Shown: positions 41,934-53,067 of the stretch, piece after piece
Numbering within the stretch: position 1 is the first letter of the stretch
Layout of the letters: every line of letters begins with the position of its first letter
DNA from: Neovahlkampfia damariscottae
Taxonomy: Eukaryota > Heterolobosea > Selenaionea > Neovahlkampfiida > Neovahlkampfiidae
Assembly (NCBI GenBank): GCA_016618085.1
Contig: JABLTG010000072.1
Location: 1 to 64,000, forward strand
DNA: 64,000 nucleotides
Reading direction: 5' to 3'
Notes under the pieces: generated by a model
Told to the model about the DNA's origin: nothing
Seen by the model: the letters and a program-made list of their open reading frames with translations, nothing else
Database searches by the model: none
Made by a program: the position numbers and the translations under genes

Positions 41934-42668
41934 TTAAAATTTATTTTTTGTCTCCATTTTATCCGTTAAAAATAATTTTTCAGTTCCGAAAAAAACATCA
42001 TTGAAATTTAAAAAATTCTTGAAAGAAAAAAATTGTTTTTTTTTTTTTTTAGGACATACTTGAGTTGAAGTTTTGTTGTCATCATTTGAACTGTTTGTGA
42101 TGATTTTCATGATTTCTGATTTTTTTTTTGAATCTTTTAAAAAATCTTTAACTTGTGAAATATCTAAATTTCCACCTACATAACCATTCATCTTTGTGGC
42201 TACTTCTGAGAAGACAAATTCATCTTTTGAAATATTGAAAATACCCATAAATTCCTTTTTGCCTTGTAACAAATATTTTTGATGATAAAACTCAGCTTCT
42301 GTCCAAAATTTGAAAGGTTCTATGAATGTATAAACTTTTTTTGGTTGTTGTGAAGCCACTTTTAAAGCAATTTTCTTTTGTTCTTCATTGTGAAAAAAAA
42401 TGATTGAAAGGTATTGAGTATCTCTTCTGTCTTCTGGAAAAGTTGCGCAATGATTTTTCCAAAATGTATGTAATAAAGTTTCATATGAGATTTCCTCTGG
42501 GTTATATTCGATTTTGATACTTTCTGAGTGATCATTAATGTCATGATAACTTGGGTATGGATAATCACCACCACAGTATCCTACAGATGTTCTAACTACG
42601 CCCTTCAGCGCTCCAAATTGACTTTCAGGAAACCAAAATCATCCCAAGGCAAACGTAGCAGTTTCCAT
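41934..42668 (-). CDS. msrA: Methionine sulfoxide reductase A, probable selenoprotein (TGA as Sec)
   Basis: From ATG 42668 the frame reads METATFALG, then TGA (42641-42639), then FWFPESQFGALKGVVRTSVG. MsrA has Cys here (GCFW), so the TGA is exactly the catalytic residue and is best read as selenocysteine 10. The rest is open to TAA at 41934: VGYCGG, YHDINDHSESIKIEYNPEEI, FYHQKYLL, KMNGYVGG, as in the plant MsrA5-like branch. A 42-nt GTATGT...CAAG intron (42018-42059) near the 3' end is likely; with it the protein is 230 residues, without it 244. I could not find a convincing SECIS element by eye. A CCAAT box lies about 25 nt upstream of the ATG. Confidence 0.8.
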
Positions 42669-42839
42669 TTTTTTTCTGTTGAATTTTGTCCAATGAAAAC
42701 TTCTTTGACAAAAAAAAAAAGTAAAATTTTATTAAATGCATGATCAAATTTGAACTTAAATACTTAGTCATCAGTTTACCCTAATTTGTCCAGCTTCACA
42801 TTCGTTGAATTTTCCATCCAATCAAAAAAAAACCAAAGT

Positions 42840-42928
42840 TAATTTAGGAAAGGAAAAAAAAAACTCCTATTGGCCAATGTCTCTATAAAACATAACTTGA
42901 TTGGTCTATTCTTCATTCAACAAAAAAA
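42840..42928 (+). promoter_or_regulatory. Compact promoter with CCAAT pair and TATA-like box
   Basis: Before the WGKK-repeat gene the sequence holds a palindromic ATTGGCCAAT (about 42868-42877), CTATAAAACA about 45 nt before the ATG, and GATTGGTC about 28 nt before it. CTATAAAA is the clearest TATA-like element in the window, suggesting strong or regulated expression of this secreted product. Confidence 0.5.
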
Positions 42929-43627
42929 ATGAGAAAAGTAATCGTTGCTTTGATTGTGTTATTCTCTTTGGTTGCAATTGCTAGTGCTTATGAGTTTGCG
43001 GATGACTATGAAGAACCAGATCTTTTGGAAGACAGTTTAGAAGAAAGTACATTGTGGGGTAAAAAACGTTTTAGAATTCCAAAATTTAAGTCACATAAAT
43101 CATGGGGAAAACGTCCAGCCCATAAACTTCCACATCGTAAACCAAGTAAAAAGCCAAGCAAAAAAACATGGGGCAAAAAACCAAGTAAACCATGGGGCGG
43201 AAAACCAAAAATCAAACTTCCAAAACATAAATTTCCAAAACACAAAGTATGGGGCAAAAAACCAAGTAAAAAACCATGGGGCGGAAAACGTCCAGGACAT
43301 AAACTTCCACATCGTAAACCAAGTAAAAAGCCAAGCAAAAAAACATGGGGCAAAAAACCAAGTAAACCATGGGGCGGAAAACCAAAAATCAAACTTCCAA
43401 AACATAAATTTCCAAAACACAAAGTATGGGGCAAAAAATCAAAAGGAAAATTTGGAAAACATCCAAAATTCAAACTTTCGAAACCTATCAGAAAATCTGG
43501 CAAAAAACCAACAAAAAAATTTGGAAAACATCCAAAAATGAAACATTGGGGCAAAAAACCAAAATTCAAACTTCCAAAAGGTAGAAAAGTATGGGGCAGA
43601 AAAAAATACGGTTATAGAAGATTTTAA
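42929..43627 (+). CDS. Secreted Lys/Trp/Gly-rich repeat protein with acidic pro-segment
   Basis: Single exon of 232 residues. A signal peptide (about 1-20) is followed by an acidic stretch (FADDYEEPDLLEDSLEES) and then about 190 highly basic residues made of repeated short modules: WGKKPSKKPWGGK, HKLPHRKPSKKPSKKTWG, KIKLPKHKFPKHKV. A 59-residue unit occurs twice, identical over 141 nt of DNA. Acidic pro-segment plus cationic, Trp-containing repeats resembles precursors of antimicrobial or matrix/coat proteins, but no known family was recognised. The clean A-rich codon use is uniform across repeats. Confidence 0.75.
   Translation: MRKVIVALIVLFSLVAIASAYEFADDYEEPDLLEDSLEESTLWGKKRFRIPKFKSHKSWGKRPAHKLPHRKPSKKPSKKTWGKKPSKPWGGKPKIKLPKHKFPKHKVWGKKPSKKPWGGKRPGHKLPHRKPSKKPSKKTWGKKPSKPWGGKPKIKLPKHKFPKHKVWGKKSKGKFGKHPKFKLSKPIRKSGKKPTKKFGKHPKMKHWGKKPKFKLPKGRKVWGRKKYGYRRF
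43121..43261 (+). repeat. 141-bp direct repeat, copy 1, inside the WGKK-repeat gene
   Basis: This stretch is identical, as far as I can read, to 43298-43438 (offset 177 nt, 59 codons). It encodes HKLPHRKPSKKPSKK through PKHKVWGKK. Identity at synonymous sites shows a recent in-frame duplication or ongoing homogenisation. Confidence 0.85.
43298..43438 (+). repeat. 141-bp direct repeat, copy 2
   Basis: Second copy of the repeat at 43121-43261, in frame. Copies are separated by 36 nt encoding PSKKPWGGKRPG. Confidence 0.85.
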
Positions 43628-43824
43628 TAAAATTTCTTCAGTTGATCACCTTTTGTTCCTTCATCATCAATTCGAAATTGAATATCTTGAAACATTGGAT
43701 GGAAAAAGATGATTCTGTATCATTAGAATCAATGTTCAAAACATCACAGATTCAATTGAACTCAAAACTTGTTCAAATGTCAACAAAAAATTCCAAAACT
43801 TATATTATTAATATGTACAAAATT

Positions 43825-44608
43825 TTAATGACTTTTTCTCTTTGGAGCGGATTTTTGTTGAGAAAGTGTTTCGTAAATGGAAGACAATGCTTGAGATCCA
43901 CTCACATTCATTCCATCTTCCACCATCTTTTCGAATTTCTTGTAGGTAACAATCTTTTTTTCATCTGCATAGTATAATTTAAAACTTCCTCTGAATTCTT
44001 CAGCTGCTTCTTCATCCATACCAACAGCTTCTTTGAAGAAGATAATACAATCTTCAACATCTTGTTCTGAAATGACGCCATTTGCATCAGAATCATAAAA
44101 ATTAAACCAAACTTGATTTGATTAATGTTTAAAGAGAATTCTTACTTTGAGTATTTTTTTCCTTGATAAATTTGTTTGCTAGTCCTAATACAAGTTCTAA
44201 ATATTCATGTGGATCAATTTCTCCTGATAAATCTGGATCCATTGAACGAAAGAGAAAACTTGAACATCCAGCATTGTCCGAAGCTAATGGAAACGTATCT
44301 CCAAGAAAACTTCCAAAGTTTTCTGGTTTCATGATTCCTCCATTTGTTAACATATACCAATATTCAAGTAGTGTTTGAATTTCGTTTTTTGTGACTCCAT
44401 TCAAATGAATAGCTGTGAATTCGTTAGCAATTTTGTCAAGTGATTTTCTGTGTTTTTGTAATATTTTAAACTCATTGAGAGATATATCAGATAATGGTGA
44501 AAAATAAGAATTTCTTGAAGAACCTGGTGATGAAGATCTAGAAGGTCTCTTCTCTATTGGTGTTTCCGGAGCTGATTTGAAGAAGTTGTAAAGTACCTTT
44601 AGTCCCAT
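43825..44608 (-). CDS. EF-hand calcium-binding protein
   Basis: Two exons, 44608-44146 and 44111-43825, give 249 residues. At least two EF-hand loops are complete: DPDLSGEIDPHEYLE and, just after the intron, DSDANGVISEQDVED. The helices around them resemble calcineurin-B/NCS-like proteins. It starts MGLKVLYNFF, so N-myristoylation of Gly2 is possible. Residues 15-40 are Ser/Pro/Arg-rich. TCGGAG lies about 20 nt and ATTGG about 55 nt before the ATG. Confidence 0.85.
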
Positions 44609-45022
44609 GATTTTGTCTGTCTGTTGTCGGAGTTTCGGAAAATAACTTTAGACAAAGTCCCTCTTATTGGTGAATGGAAATTCAAAATAAGAAATTAAAA
44701 CTCCAAATTTGAGTTTTTGCTGTATCCGGATAAAGGAAAATCCTGAAACAGTTTTTTCTCCGAAAAGGAGAAGGCAACTTCTCTCAGGCTCAAAAGTGTA
44801 GTACTCAAGTATACAACTGTATTGCAACATTCGATGAATTTTATTTTATTTTTTACTGACTTGTGATTGGATAGTAATAGAAGGAAGATTTGGAGGTTTG
44901 GAGCAATTTGATTAAACATTTTCAATTTGAACATTCAAATAATTTATTTGTGAGAGGTTTGACTGAAGCAATGCATTATTCTCCAATTGGTAGAACCAAT
45001 CATAATTAAATCAAATGCAACA
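44609..45022. other. Intergenic region, no gene seen
   Basis: About 410 nt. It holds promoter-like TCGGAG, CTCCGAAAAGGAG, TCCGGAT and ATTGG motifs near the EF-hand start, and no reading frame with convincing protein composition. Confidence 0.45.
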
Positions 45023-45268
45023 TTATGCTGTATTATTTTGAACCCCAAGAATAATTTTGTCAATATTATTTGTCTCATTTTTTATTTCCTCAATATTTCT
45101 ACGTTTATCTATATCTAAATTTCTTATCAAACCTCTTTCATATTCTATATCACAACCTGAATAGTATTTTTGAAGTTTTAAATCTCTTTTTCTTTGCTTT
45201 AAAATTGATGCAATAAATTCTAATTCTTTTGTTCCATTATATATATATTGTTCACATAAATTATTCAT
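45023..45268 (-). CDS. Small unrecognised protein, perhaps with missing upstream exons
   Basis: An 81-residue ORF from ATG 45268, helical and basic/acidic (SILKQRKRDLKLQKYYSG; DIDKRRNIEEIKN). Upstream on the same strand, between about 45440 and 45280, short open protein-like stretches (EKQKEEEILSPIYYFG; MLRKYFGFVNE) can be read and may be exons or a separate small gene, but I could not build a certain splice model. No family is recognised. Confidence 0.4.
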   Translation of the reverse strand: MNNLCEQYIYNGTKELEFIASILKQRKRDLKLQKYYSGCDIEYERGLIRNLDIDKRRNIEEIKNETNNIDKIILGVQNNTA

Positions 45269-45504
45269 TCACAAAACCAAAATATTTTCGCAACATTTCA
45301 TCTTTATGAATCATTCTTGTGGTATAAGGTATTCAATTGTCAGTAACTTTCCAGTCTTTTTAACATATCATCATCTCTTATTTTTTTCATTAATTCCAAA
45401 ATAATAAATTGGAGAGAGTATTTCTTCTTCTTTTTGTTTTTCAAATGGAAGGAAAATTTTGGACCAATCCGATTCTTTAGAATTTACATTTTGTAATTGA
45501 CAAA

Positions 45505-47892
45505 ATGGACGGACATCAACACAGACCTGGAAGACTCAAACAACAAAACAAACCACATAAATCAAGATTTTCATCAAAAGGAAGACTCAAAGTCACCGCA
45601 AAAGGTAAAAAATAAAAAAAACTTAAAAAAAACTTCTAGGTAGAGTTGAAAGCACTCATCGAAATGGATTAAAACAATCTGCTGTTGTATCAAAAGAAAA
45701 AATGAAAGAAAAACAAAAACAAAGACAACAACAAAAAAAATTAGCCACTCAACATCAACAAAGGTTAGGAAAAAAAGATGGTCCACCAAAAATTATTGTA
45801 AAAAAAAAAAAAAGAAAATTTTAATACTTTTTTAAAGGGTTTTGTACCTTTAAGTAAAGAAGTTTCAACAAAAAAAGTTACAGATTTGGTTTTGGAATCA
45901 CAAGAAGTGAAACATTCTGGAAGTTTCATTCAAACATTAATGTAAGAATTTGATGATGTTTTTAATGATTTTTGGAAAGTTTGAAAGATTTTAAGAAACA
46001 AATTAAAATAATAGAAGCTCAAAATAACCTTAATTCAGTTTTAGAAGTCTCTAAAATTACAGATTTATTAATTTTTGTAATTAACGCTGAAGAAGGTATT
46101 GATGAATCAGGAAAGAATATCATTACACTTTTAAGGGCACAAGGTATTCCTTCTTGTATGTTCGTTATTCAAAATTTAAATAAATTCAATGCAAAAAAAC
46201 AAAAAGAAGTTAAAAATCAAATTACAAAATCAATTGAAACTGAATTTGCAGGTGACCATAAAATAGTTTCATGTGATACAAAAACAGAAGCTAAAATGTT
46301 ATGTAGATGGATGAATGAACACAAAATTAAAGATTTAAATTGGAAAGCAATTAGACCATATGTATTAGTTGATAAATGGTCATTCACAGAAAATAAAGTA
46401 AAAAAAAAATTAAGATAATATTCATTTTATTGAATAGGATAAAAAAGGAACACTTCAAATTTATGGACATTTAAGAGGAAGAGAATTATCAGCCAATCAT
46501 TTGGTTTATCTTCCAAAATTTGGAACTTGTCAAATCTCAAAAATTACATCAGTTTCAGATAATTTTCAAAAAGATTTTAAAGAAGTTATTTCAGTTCCTG
46601 ATGAAAATCAAGAATCTTTAGTTTCTGAATTAATTCCTGATCCATTAGAAGGAGAACAAACATGGCCAACAGATGAAGAACTTATGCCACCACCAAAATT
46701 AGGAAAGAAAAAAACAACACAAGAAGAATGGTTACTTGATGATGAAGAAGAAGGTGATTTCGAAGAAGAAGAAGAAGAAGAAGGAGACGAAGATTTATTT
46801 GAAGGTCTTGAAGAAGATGAAGAAATGTATGATGATGAAGAAGAAGATGATAATTTTAGTGAAATTCAATCAGATATGCAAAGTCAAATTGACACCAAAT
46901 TTGATTTGAATGCTGATGAAACAATGGAAGATGATATTAGAGAAGAAGAAAGACAACAATATTTACAAATGAAAAAATTAAGTGAAGAAGATCAACAATT
47001 CCCAGATGAATTTGAATTATCACCAAATCAACCTGCTAGAATTAGATTACAAAAATATAGAGGATTGAAAAGTTTCAGAACATCACCTTGGGATCCAAAA
47101 GAGAATTTACCAATTGATTACGCTAAAATATATCAATTTAAAGATTTTAAATTGACACAAAAGAGAGTGTTGAATAAAAATCAAGGAGTTGAAGTTGATA
47201 GATATTATTGTATCGAAATTTTGAACGTACCAAGTTTTTTCCAAGAAATTTATGCAAAAGAACTTTTGACAGTTTATGGGTTATTAAAACATGAACAAAA
47301 GAAATCAATGATGCATTTTCAAATTCGTAAAGTAATTGGAAATGATGATCCAATCAAATCAAAGGACGAATTATATTGTCATGTTGGTTTTAGAACATTC
47401 AAATGTAATCCAATCTTTTCAGAATACAATCCAAGATTCAAAAAACATAAATTTGAAAGATTTTTACAACAACAAATTTTTTATTGTGCAAGTTTTTATG
47501 CACCAATTACATACACACCTGCACCAATTTTAATTTTTAAAAAAGATTCAATTACTAATCAATTTAAATTACTTGCTTCAGGTACAACTTTAGGAGCAAA
47601 TCCAGATAGAATTGTTTTAAAAAAAATTGTATTATCTGGTCATCCATTTAAAATTCATAAAAGACAAGCTGTTGTTAGATTTATGTTTTATTCACCTGAA
47701 GATATTAAATGGTTCAAACCTGTTGAATTATGGACAAAAAAAGGAAGACATGGTATCATTAAAGAGTCATTGGGTACTCATGGTTACATGAAATGTTTAT
47801 TTGATGATGTGGTTCAAGGAAATGATACTATTTGTTTAAGTTTATATAAGAGAGTTTATCCAAAATGGACTACAGAAGAAACATCTTTATAA
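45505..47892 (+). CDS. TSR1: Ribosome biogenesis protein TSR1
   Basis: Five exons, 45505-45604, 45640-45797, 45838-45941, 45980-46397 and 46438-47892, give 744 residues. The N-terminus (HQHRPGRLKQQNKPHKSRFS) and the GTPase-like domain without P-loop residues (VSKITDLLIFVINAEEG, LLRAQGIPSCMFVIQNL) match TSR1/BMS1. A long acidic linker follows, then the conserved C-terminal part (KYRGLKSFRTSPWDPKENLP, HPFKIHKRQAVVRFMFYSPED). It is a 40S pre-ribosome assembly factor that blocks premature subunit joining. Introns are 35-40 nt, several with poly-A runs after the donor. Confidence 0.95.
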
Positions 47893-47909
47893 AACCATTT
47901 TTTTTATTG

Positions 47910-48172
47910 ATAACTTGTCAAATTAAAATTCAATTTTTGAAGTTGTGGTTTGTCAGTGTTATTTGAGTCATATTGGTTTTTCTTTCTGAATTCTTCATTT
48001 AAATCTAGTAATTCTGCAATCAACAAATCTTCTTCATATTTATCAAAAGAAAGATGTGTTACTTTAGTTTAGTTCATCAAAACGACGAATCTCTGATGGA
48101 TTATTGGCTGAAAAAAAAAATTGAACAAATACTCAAATTTGTTGTTGCATAAACTAGAAAAGATCATTCTTC
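47910..48172 (-). pseudogene. Degraded small gene (helical protein)
   Basis: On the minus strand a CCAAT-type promoter element (about 48195) precedes ATGCAACAACAAATT and, after a splice-like CAG, NPSEIRRFDELN. A single-base shift then leads to KVTHLSFDKYEEDLLIAELL and DLNEEFRKKNQ down to a TAA near 47910. Protein-like composition over about 65 codons argues for a former gene. A frame change near 48068 and an early TGA near 48135 argue that it is broken, unless splicing is unusual. No family is recognised. Confidence 0.4.
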
Positions 48173-48223
48173 AAAGCTAAGCTTACTTTTTCTGACCAAT
48201 CAAAATACATCAACATTTTGAAA

Positions 48224-50768
48224 ATGAGGTTGAAAACACAAACAGTAGAATTTCCAAAAACTTGGAGTGAACTATCTGAAGATATACTAATAATAATTAG
48301 AGATCCATTTAAATTAAAACCAAAACTTGGATGGACACAATTACAGTAGAATATAAAAACATTAATTTTTCTCAAGTCGGTGAGAAATATTTTTTTTTGA
48401 CAAATATCAAAGATTGGTGTATAGAATATCAACAGGAAATTGTGTTAATGTTCCGAGAAAGAATACATTCGAAATTCCTCCAATTGAAGAAAATCAACCT
48501 CAACCTGAACTTCTATATTATCTTTTGAAAGAATTAATAATTGAATTTACGAATGAAGTCTCATCAGTAAATTAAATAAATAATCAACACTTTTAAAGGA
48601 TCTAATAAAAGAAAATGGTTTTATGCTGCTTTCCAAATACATTGATTGTTGGGATAAATATTCTATTGGAATCCGAGTGGTTCATAAAATATTTCATTAT
48701 CTAAACGAAAATTTTATTAAAAATAAGAGTGTGTCAATGTTTATTGCAACACAAAATAAAATGATTGTGATTCAAGAGGTATGAAAATGTTTAAAAAAAA
48801 ATTTAACATGAATCAGTTGGGATTTCAAATTTGGAGAGAAAAGGTTTATTCATTATTATCCAAGAAGTTATTGAATGCAGTTTTAACTGAAATTAAAAGA
48901 GAAAGAAGTGGCCAAGTGATCGAACAAAAATACACAAAATCATTTCTCACTTCCTTGATTGTTTTGGATTCTAATAAATTAGATTTATATATTAGTGACT
49001 TTGAAAATCAATTCATGGAGGAAACAAAAATATTCTATGAAAACGAAACCAAGCAAATCAACAAACCAATGCTGGAATATTTAACATTTATTGACTGTTT
49101 ATATACAGATGAAATGAAAAGAATTATTCATTACTTGAGTCACAATACAGAAGAAAAGGTTTATATATTTATAATTTTAACTATTCTCAGTTGAATCAAC
49201 TTTTTATTGAGGTTTTCATCAATGATCATAGTGATGACTTTCAAATTTGTTTAAAAGACTGGATAGACAACTTACTTTTCAACAGTTTTATTTTGAATAT
49301 GTTCTAATATTTAGATTTAAAATTATACTACAAAATGATTTCTTTGTCAACAGTTGTGTCTGAAAAAATTCAACAGAAATTTGAAGAGTTGATTGAAAAT
49401 GAAGGAAGATTTGAAATTCAAAAAATTGAAAAATTGGATTGTACTCAGTTTGTGAGTTGTATCATGAGGATTTATAACAAATATACATCTTTTATTAATC
49501 AATCTTTTTCACATGATCTCAAATTCATTTCATCAAGAACACAAGTAAAAAAATATTTTTTTTGACATTTAATGAAGGGATTAAAAAATTTCATCAATGA
49601 TCATGGGACACAAAATTCAGCTCAATTATCAGCTGAATTGCTTGGAAAATATTCCCATCATATTTTGAAACCATCCACAAGCACAATTGATGAGACAGAA
49701 ATATCCAATTTAGTAACCATCCCTCAAATTGACAATTTTCATTTTAGATAATATTATATCAATTATTGAAAGAACAAGATGTATTTCATACTTTCTATAG
49801 ATTGTTACTGTCAAATAGATTAATTCAGAATCAATATTCAATGGAGTCAGAAACTTCAATGTTGAACCAATTAAAATTGAAATGTTCATATGATAAAATT
49901 TATAAAATCCAAAGAATGTTTAATGATTTATACTTAAGTGATAATCTAAAAGATCAATACAAAGATGACACGATCAGTAATCTCATCATTCAAGTTTTAC
50001 TTTTTTTAGTTGATTTTAAACCATTGATATTGACCACAGGTAGTTGGCCTTTAAAATATTCAATTTCAGATTTTAAAGTTCCTCAATTTGTTTGAATTTT
50101 TTGATTTAATTTTTTTTTTCCAGATTTTTGATGAATTGAAAAAATTTGAAAAATTCTATTTTGGAATACATTCAGGTAGAAAATTAAATTGGTTGAATTA
50201 TCTATCCAATGGAATTGTTAAAACAAATTATCCATTACCATTGAATCGAACTTATGAAATTCAAGTTTCCACCTATCAATTGGCTATTTTGTTGTTGTTC
50301 AATGATGCTGATACACTGAAGGTCAATGAAATTCAAAAAGAAACAAATTTAAGTTTAACTGAATTAAGTACATCATTATCTATTTTATGTCAATCAAAGA
50401 TATTATCAATCACTGATCAATTAAATTTAAAAAGTGAAATCAAACTAAATTTTGATTTCAAAAGTGCAAATCGAAAATTATTATTATTTTCAAATTTACA
50501 GAAGAAAAAACTTGAAAACTCTTTGGCTTCAACATATGATCAAATCAATGAAGACAGAAAATATGCCATTCAAGCTGCAATTGTCAGAATTATGAAAAAT
50601 AGAAAAATTTTGAGTCACAATGAACTGATTTCACAAACAATTCAGATGATTAAATCAGAATTCACACCTCAAATTACTGAAATCAAGAAGAATTTAAATT
50701 CTTTAATAGAAAAAGAATATGTGAAAAGAGATGAATCTGATTCTTCAGTGTATCAATATATTGCATAA
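48224..50768 (+). CDS. Cullin
   Basis: Nine exons (48224-48345, 48413-48566, 48599-48778, 48817-49158, 49191-49284, 49315-49544, 49578-49712, 49748-50089, 50124-50768) give 747 residues, the usual cullin length. Features include SAELLGKYSHHIL, KEQDVFHTFYRLLLSNRLI, HSGRKLNWLNYLSNG, the neddylation region YAIQAAIVRIMKNRKILSHN, and the C-terminal YVKRDESDSSVYQYIA. It should scaffold a cullin-RING ubiquitin ligase with RBX. Divergence prevents assignment to Cul1, 3 or 4. The first intron (67 nt) is the longest in the window. CCAAT lies about 30 nt before the ATG. Confidence 0.93.
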
Positions 50769-50777
50769 AAAAAATGT

Positions 50778-51785
50778 TTATTGGAATTTGAATTGTAAAT
50801 CTTGTTTTTTTATGGATCTTATCAATTTGTAATATTTTTTTGATATCCAAATAATCTCTTGATCATTTTTCAAATTTGATAAAAATAATATTGACTTTGG
50901 TGATTGAAAAACTGCTTGTAAAGCAATATCTTTATCATTTCTTAATATCTTTGATGCGTATTGAATCATTAATCCATTTCTTTTAACACATTCCAACATA
51001 ACATCTTTCTCATTCTTGCATTCTTTGCTTGAAAATCGAATCAAACTTGGATCTTCACTGACAGCACAAAGAATAAATTTTTTGTTTTTTAGAAATTTAT
51101 TTGATACATATTGTATATTTGATGCTTCATTGTCTACTGCTGTGAAATTTATTTCTTCATCTTTCGTGCAGAGCGTTTTATCACACCAAATTGAAATCTG
51201 CTCAAATGAATTTTTGTTGAATTTTAAAATATCCAAAATTAGTTTCTTATCACTTGTAAACTCTGGAAAATATCTGAAATATTCTGGTTTTTCCTGTAGA
51301 ATATTTAACACAAATTTTTTATCTTTTCTCAATTCATTCGGTATTGCACCAGTTTGAAGGATTTTTGGTGATTTTTTAATTGCTTCAAGTAGAACATCTC
51401 TATCCATTTTTAATTCATTTGAAATAAATTCAAAACCATTTTCAGAACTTTTTACTGCAGACAAAGCAATTGTTTTGTTTTTTTTGTATTTTTCATCCAA
51501 ATGTTTCAAGATTTCTCCATTGAGAGAAATAATTTTGATCATAAATTCTTCATCTAGCATTAATTCAATAGGTAACCATCGGATGGATTCTGGATTTTGC
51601 TTTATCGCTGCTTCTAAAATTTCTTTGTTCTTTTTTTGTTCAGGACATGCAAATTCTATGGAAAGACCATCAATCTTTACAGCTTCCAGAACAATTTCAG
51701 GGTCACTTTTCATTTGGTCTGAACAGAAACACAGTCCTCCTGGATAATCTTTGATCAACTTCAACGCTGCTTTTTTTGTGGTCAT
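50778..51785 (-). CDS. DUF4116-repeat protein
   Basis: Single exon of 335 residues from ATG 51785 (MTTKKAALKLIKDYPG). It consists of about seven tandem repeats of 40-50 residues with the DUF4116 pattern: K-[DN]-[KR]-x-[IVF]-x-L-x-A-[IV]-x-x-x-[PG]-x-x-[IFL]-x-[FY]-x-S/P, for example KDYPGGLCFCSDQMKSDPEI and RNGLMIQYASKILRNDKDIA. Such repeats are abundant in Naegleria-like amoebae and some large DNA viruses; their role is unknown. It ends 10 nt from the convergent cullin stop. Confidence 0.85.
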   Translation of the reverse strand: MTTKKAALKLIKDYPGGLCFCSDQMKSDPEIVLEAVKIDGLSIEFACPEQKKNKEILEAAIKQNPESIRWLPIELMLDEEFMIKIISLNGEILKHLDEKYKKNKTIALSAVKSSENGFEFISNELKMDRDVLLEAIKKSPKILQTGAIPNELRKDKKFVLNILQEKPEYFRYFPEFTSDKKLILDILKFNKNSFEQISIWCDKTLCTKDEEINFTAVDNEASNIQYVSNKFLKNKKFILCAVSEDPSLIRFSSKECKNEKDVMLECVKRNGLMIQYASKILRNDKDIALQAVFQSPKSILFLSNLKNDQEIIWISKKYYKLIRSIKKQDLQFKFQ

Positions 51786-51913
51786 TTTTAGAATCAATTT
51801 TGATTGGATGTCGAACCATATCCGTTAAACCTAGTTTTTTCCTAATATTTAAGGAAAGAATAACAAAATAAAGGTACATTCTTTCATTGGATGAAAAAAA
51901 TAAACAAATCAAA

Positions 51914-52990
51914 ATGTCTGCGTTTCTTGTACTCAATAATCCAGTAATTGGAGTGAATGATGATTCTTTGGAAGAACACAACAAAAATATAGAAAAATTA
52001 AAACTAGTTAAAGATAAAAATATGACAAAACTATATGTACTTTTACAGGGAAGCCTTGAAGATATTCACATTCCAACTTTGGCTCAATACTATGACGTGT
52101 TAAATGAAAAACATCATGAAGGTTTCAAAATTATAGTATTTCCAACAGATATACCAAATTATCTTTCCACAAGAGGAAAAAACTGCACCACTTTCTATTC
52201 ATTTGGAGATGAAAAAATTAGTTTTGAGCAAGTGATCAAAAAAAGAAAAGATTTAGGAATTGAACAAGAAATTAAAATTCAAAATATTAATTTACCAAAC
52301 AAAATCAACAACTTTGGATTTTACATCAAACCACAAAAAGAAAAATTTGTAGATCATTTTTCACATGTTGTGATTGGAGGTATTGAGAAAATGCTTTTAA
52401 CAACATCTTATTAAGGTACTTTTGACAGATTACATGCAGGTCATCTTTTACTTTTAAGTCAAATGGCTTTGGTTTCCAATACAAAAAAAACTTTGATTGC
52501 TGTTTCTGGTGATGTTTTATTGAAAAATAAGAAACACAAAGAATTAATTCAATCATTGAAGGAAAGGTAAATTTGATGAAATTTAAAAACTCACATTTTA
52601 AAGAATGGAAAACGCAAATAACGCCTATTTAGATATTAGACCTGAATTAAAAGGTGTTTATGTAAGTTTATTGACTGTTAATGAAATTGATTTTTTTAAA
52701 TTAGAATGTTGAACTCAAAGATCCATTTGGTCCTCCTATTGTTGATGAAACATTTGATTGTATAATTGTTAGTGAAGAAACCCGAAAAGGAGGTGATAAA
52801 ATCAATGAAATTAGATCAGAAAAAGGTATGAAAGAGTTATATATTTCGTGTATTCCTTTAATTCAATCAAAACATTCAGAGTAATTTTTTTTTTTTCACA
52901 ATTTTTAACATCTTTCAATTTTTTAGAGATAAATTAAGTTCTAGTCAGTTAAGAGAGTTAGATTTTCAAAAATTGAATGTCAAAAAATAA
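51914..52990 (+). CDS. Phosphopantetheine adenylyltransferase (COASY-type PPAT)
   Basis: Five exons, 51914-52379, 52416-52566, 52604-52661, 52705-52880 and 52927-52990, give 304 residues. The nucleotidyltransferase motif VVIGGTFDRLHAGHLLLLSQ spans the first intron, and the later VELKDPFGPPIVD, CIIVSEETRKGGDKINEIR and SSSQLRE match the eukaryotic PPAT of coenzyme A synthase. It adenylates 4'-phosphopantetheine to dephospho-CoA. No dephospho-CoA kinase domain follows, so the protein is monofunctional, with a 155-residue N-terminal domain as in eukaryotic COASY. Confidence 0.93.
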
Positions 52991-53067
52991 AATTTTTTTT
53001 GGAAACTTTTTGGTTCAAAATTGGAGTAATTTTCATTGACCAATCGTTCGTCGTTCCAATTCAAAAA

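Noticed and set aside
41999-42120. SECIS candidate near the end of the MsrA gene (ATGA...AA...TGAT)
   Set aside because: Only about six base pairs could be drawn and the kink-turn pairs were not convincing, so I do not claim it.
43006-43569. Long minus-strand ORF rich in Phe, Leu and Gly
   Set aside because: Antisense shadow of the WGKK-repeat gene; no start context and the opposite strand has a signal peptide and promoter.
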